Positions 14,806-15,371 of a stretch of DNA of 15,371 bases are shown piece by piece. Under the pieces are notes generated by a model that saw nothing but the letters and a program-made list of their open reading frames with translations, searched no databases and was not told the origin of the DNA. Position 1 is the stretch's first letter. Every line of letters starts with the position of its first letter. Source of the DNA: Acetobacteraceae bacterium. Lineage in GTDB: Bacteria; Pseudomonadota; Alphaproteobacteria; Acetobacterales; Acetobacteraceae. Both the position numbers and the translations under genes were made by a program. The DNA is taken from the NCBI GenBank assembly GCA_030039695.1, contig JASHVB010000954.1, positions 1 through 15,371 of the forward strand, written 5' to 3'.

Positions 14806-15371
14806 TCAAACCCGCCGAACGTCGACGTCACCTCCGACGCGGGGTTCCAGGTGAGGGTCAGTGGCCGCGCCGTGACAACCGGGTCACACAATGCGCTGGC
14901 GGAGGCTAAGAAGCGACTGCAGGCCGAGATCGAAGCGGCGGACCAGCTGGCGACGCGCGAGGTCTCCGGCACCAGTGACCTTTTCGCCATCTCGGTTCTC
15001 CGATCGACCTCGCCACAATCCGACCTGCACCCAAATCCCGCCAGACCCGAATTCAGGTCAGCGCGACAGCTTTCTGAGAGAGTGCGGAACATTGCTTGGA
15101 AGGCACAAACCAGGTTGTGTGCGCGATACCGCCGCCTTGTCGCCAAAGGCAAGCGCACAACGATCACTGTCACCGCTGTCGCGCGGGAACTCGCCGCCTT
15201 CCTGTGGGACGTTGCCCGATACGTTGAAACGATGCCGATGAGGCCCGCCGCCACCTGGGGGAGACAACTGAGCGCGTGTAGGCGCGCGCCAACCCACGCA
15301 CCCATCGTGGGCCTCGCTGACATCATCAACGTGCGGGACTGTCACTCAACCCCGGACGCCCTTTCCGTGGA
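14764..15371 (+). CDS. Chimeric open frame ending in an IS110-family transposase C-terminus (partial at right edge)
   Basis: From ATG 14764 the frame is open for 202 codons and leaves the window. Residues 1-15 continue a Uma2-like scrap. Residues about 20-70 contain TSDAGFQVRVSGRAVTTG and a charged helix (LAEAKKRLQAEIEAADQLAT) of unknown origin. Residues 103-155 are clearly the end of an IS110/IS902 transposase. No ribosome site precedes the ATG. This is more likely a chance fusion of remnants than a working gene, but the absence of stop codons over 600 bases is notable. A 207-codon minus-strand frame over the same bases is judged to be its shadow. Confidence 0.35.
   Translation, partial: MSCSEGAAVLSGAQSNPPNVDVTSDAGFQVRVSGRAVTTGSHNALAEAKKRLQAEIEAADQLATREVSGTSDLFAISVLRSTSPQSDLHPNPARPEFRSARQLSERVRNIAWKAQTRLCARYRRLVAKGKRTTITVTAVARELAAFLWDVARYVETMPMRPAATWGRQLSACRRAPTHAPIVGLADIINVRDCHSTPDALSV
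15070..15228 (+). mobile_element. IS110-family transposase C-terminal fragment
   Basis: The frame reads LSERVRNIAWKAQTRLCARY, RRLVAKGKRTTITVTAVARE, LAAFLWDVARYVE. This is the well-conserved C-terminal helix region of IS110/IS116/IS902 transposases (IAWKAQxRLxxRYxxLxxxGKxxxxxxTAIARELxGFxW). The DEDD catalytic domain and the serine-containing C-terminal motif with GNxxLRRxLVEAAW that should precede it are absent; unrelated sequence stands there instead. The fragment is therefore a left-truncated remnant. What follows to the window edge is not recognised. Confidence 0.75.

Noticed and set aside
14706..15329. A 207-codon minus-strand ORF
   Set aside because: It overlaps the plus-strand frame with the clear IS110 tail, has Ser/Arg/Ala-rich shadow composition and no recognisable domain.
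1..15371. tRNA, rRNA, CRISPR arrays, riboswitches, anti-phage systems
   Set aside because: No cloverleaf, regular spacer-repeat pattern, conserved riboswitch core or intact defence gene was seen. The Uma2 scrap alone does not make a defence system.

Overview
The window looks like chromosomal DNA of a GC-rich alphaproteobacterium. The branched-chain-type ABC operon and the tandem universal stress protein most resemble Bradyrhizobium/Rhodopseudomonas-like or related Rhizobiales/Acetobacteraceae proteins. No rRNA, tRNA or CRISPR was seen, so the genus is not fixed.

Left part (1-2034, minus strand): two oligopeptide/dipeptide ABC ATPases (DppF-like, cut by the left edge, and DppD-like) overlap by ATGA. 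The permeases that normally precede them are absent. Directly upstream on the same strand is a secreted pseudoazurin (cupredoxin) gene that keeps all four copper ligands but carries a one-base frameshift in its last quarter. Bases 2035-2877 hold no intact gene. At 2878-3741, plus strand, is a tandem-domain universal stress protein with a strong ribosome site and a GC-rich hairpin in its upstream region.

Central part (4210-10505, minus strand): one coherent HAAT/Liv-type ABC importer operon in the order livG, acyl-CoA-ligase remnant, livH, livM, substrate-binding protein, livF. Its genes overlap by 4 or 8 bases or sit within about 150 bases of each other, and a good sigma70-like promoter lies in front of livG. 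The binding protein (Tat signal) would capture a small organic substrate in the periplasm, LivH/LivM form the channel, and LivG/LivF are the ATPases. The ligase-like gene is frameshifted, has lost its ATP-binding motif, and stops before the adenylate-binding core. The transporter itself looks intact.

Right part (10506-15371): a decayed accessory region. It holds coding-like but broken fragments (11158-11639), a probably functional cytochrome b561 (11894-12610), a small helical protein of unknown function with a textbook UUCG-loop terminator (13237-13523), a HAD-phosphatase pseudogene with three in-frame nonsense codons and a lost 3' half (about 13712-14032), and a piece of a beta-propeller-like protein. 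At the end is a mosaic of an IS6-family transposase scrap, a Uma2-type nuclease scrap, and an open frame whose end is an IS110-family transposase C-terminus running off the right edge. The pattern is serial insertion, deletion and decay.

I found no convincing new multi-gene system. The observations most worth a second look are the translationally coupled dead ligase inside the liv operon, the ligand-complete but frameshifted pseudoazurin, and the IS6/Uma2/IS110 mosaic with its in-frame chimeric ORF.
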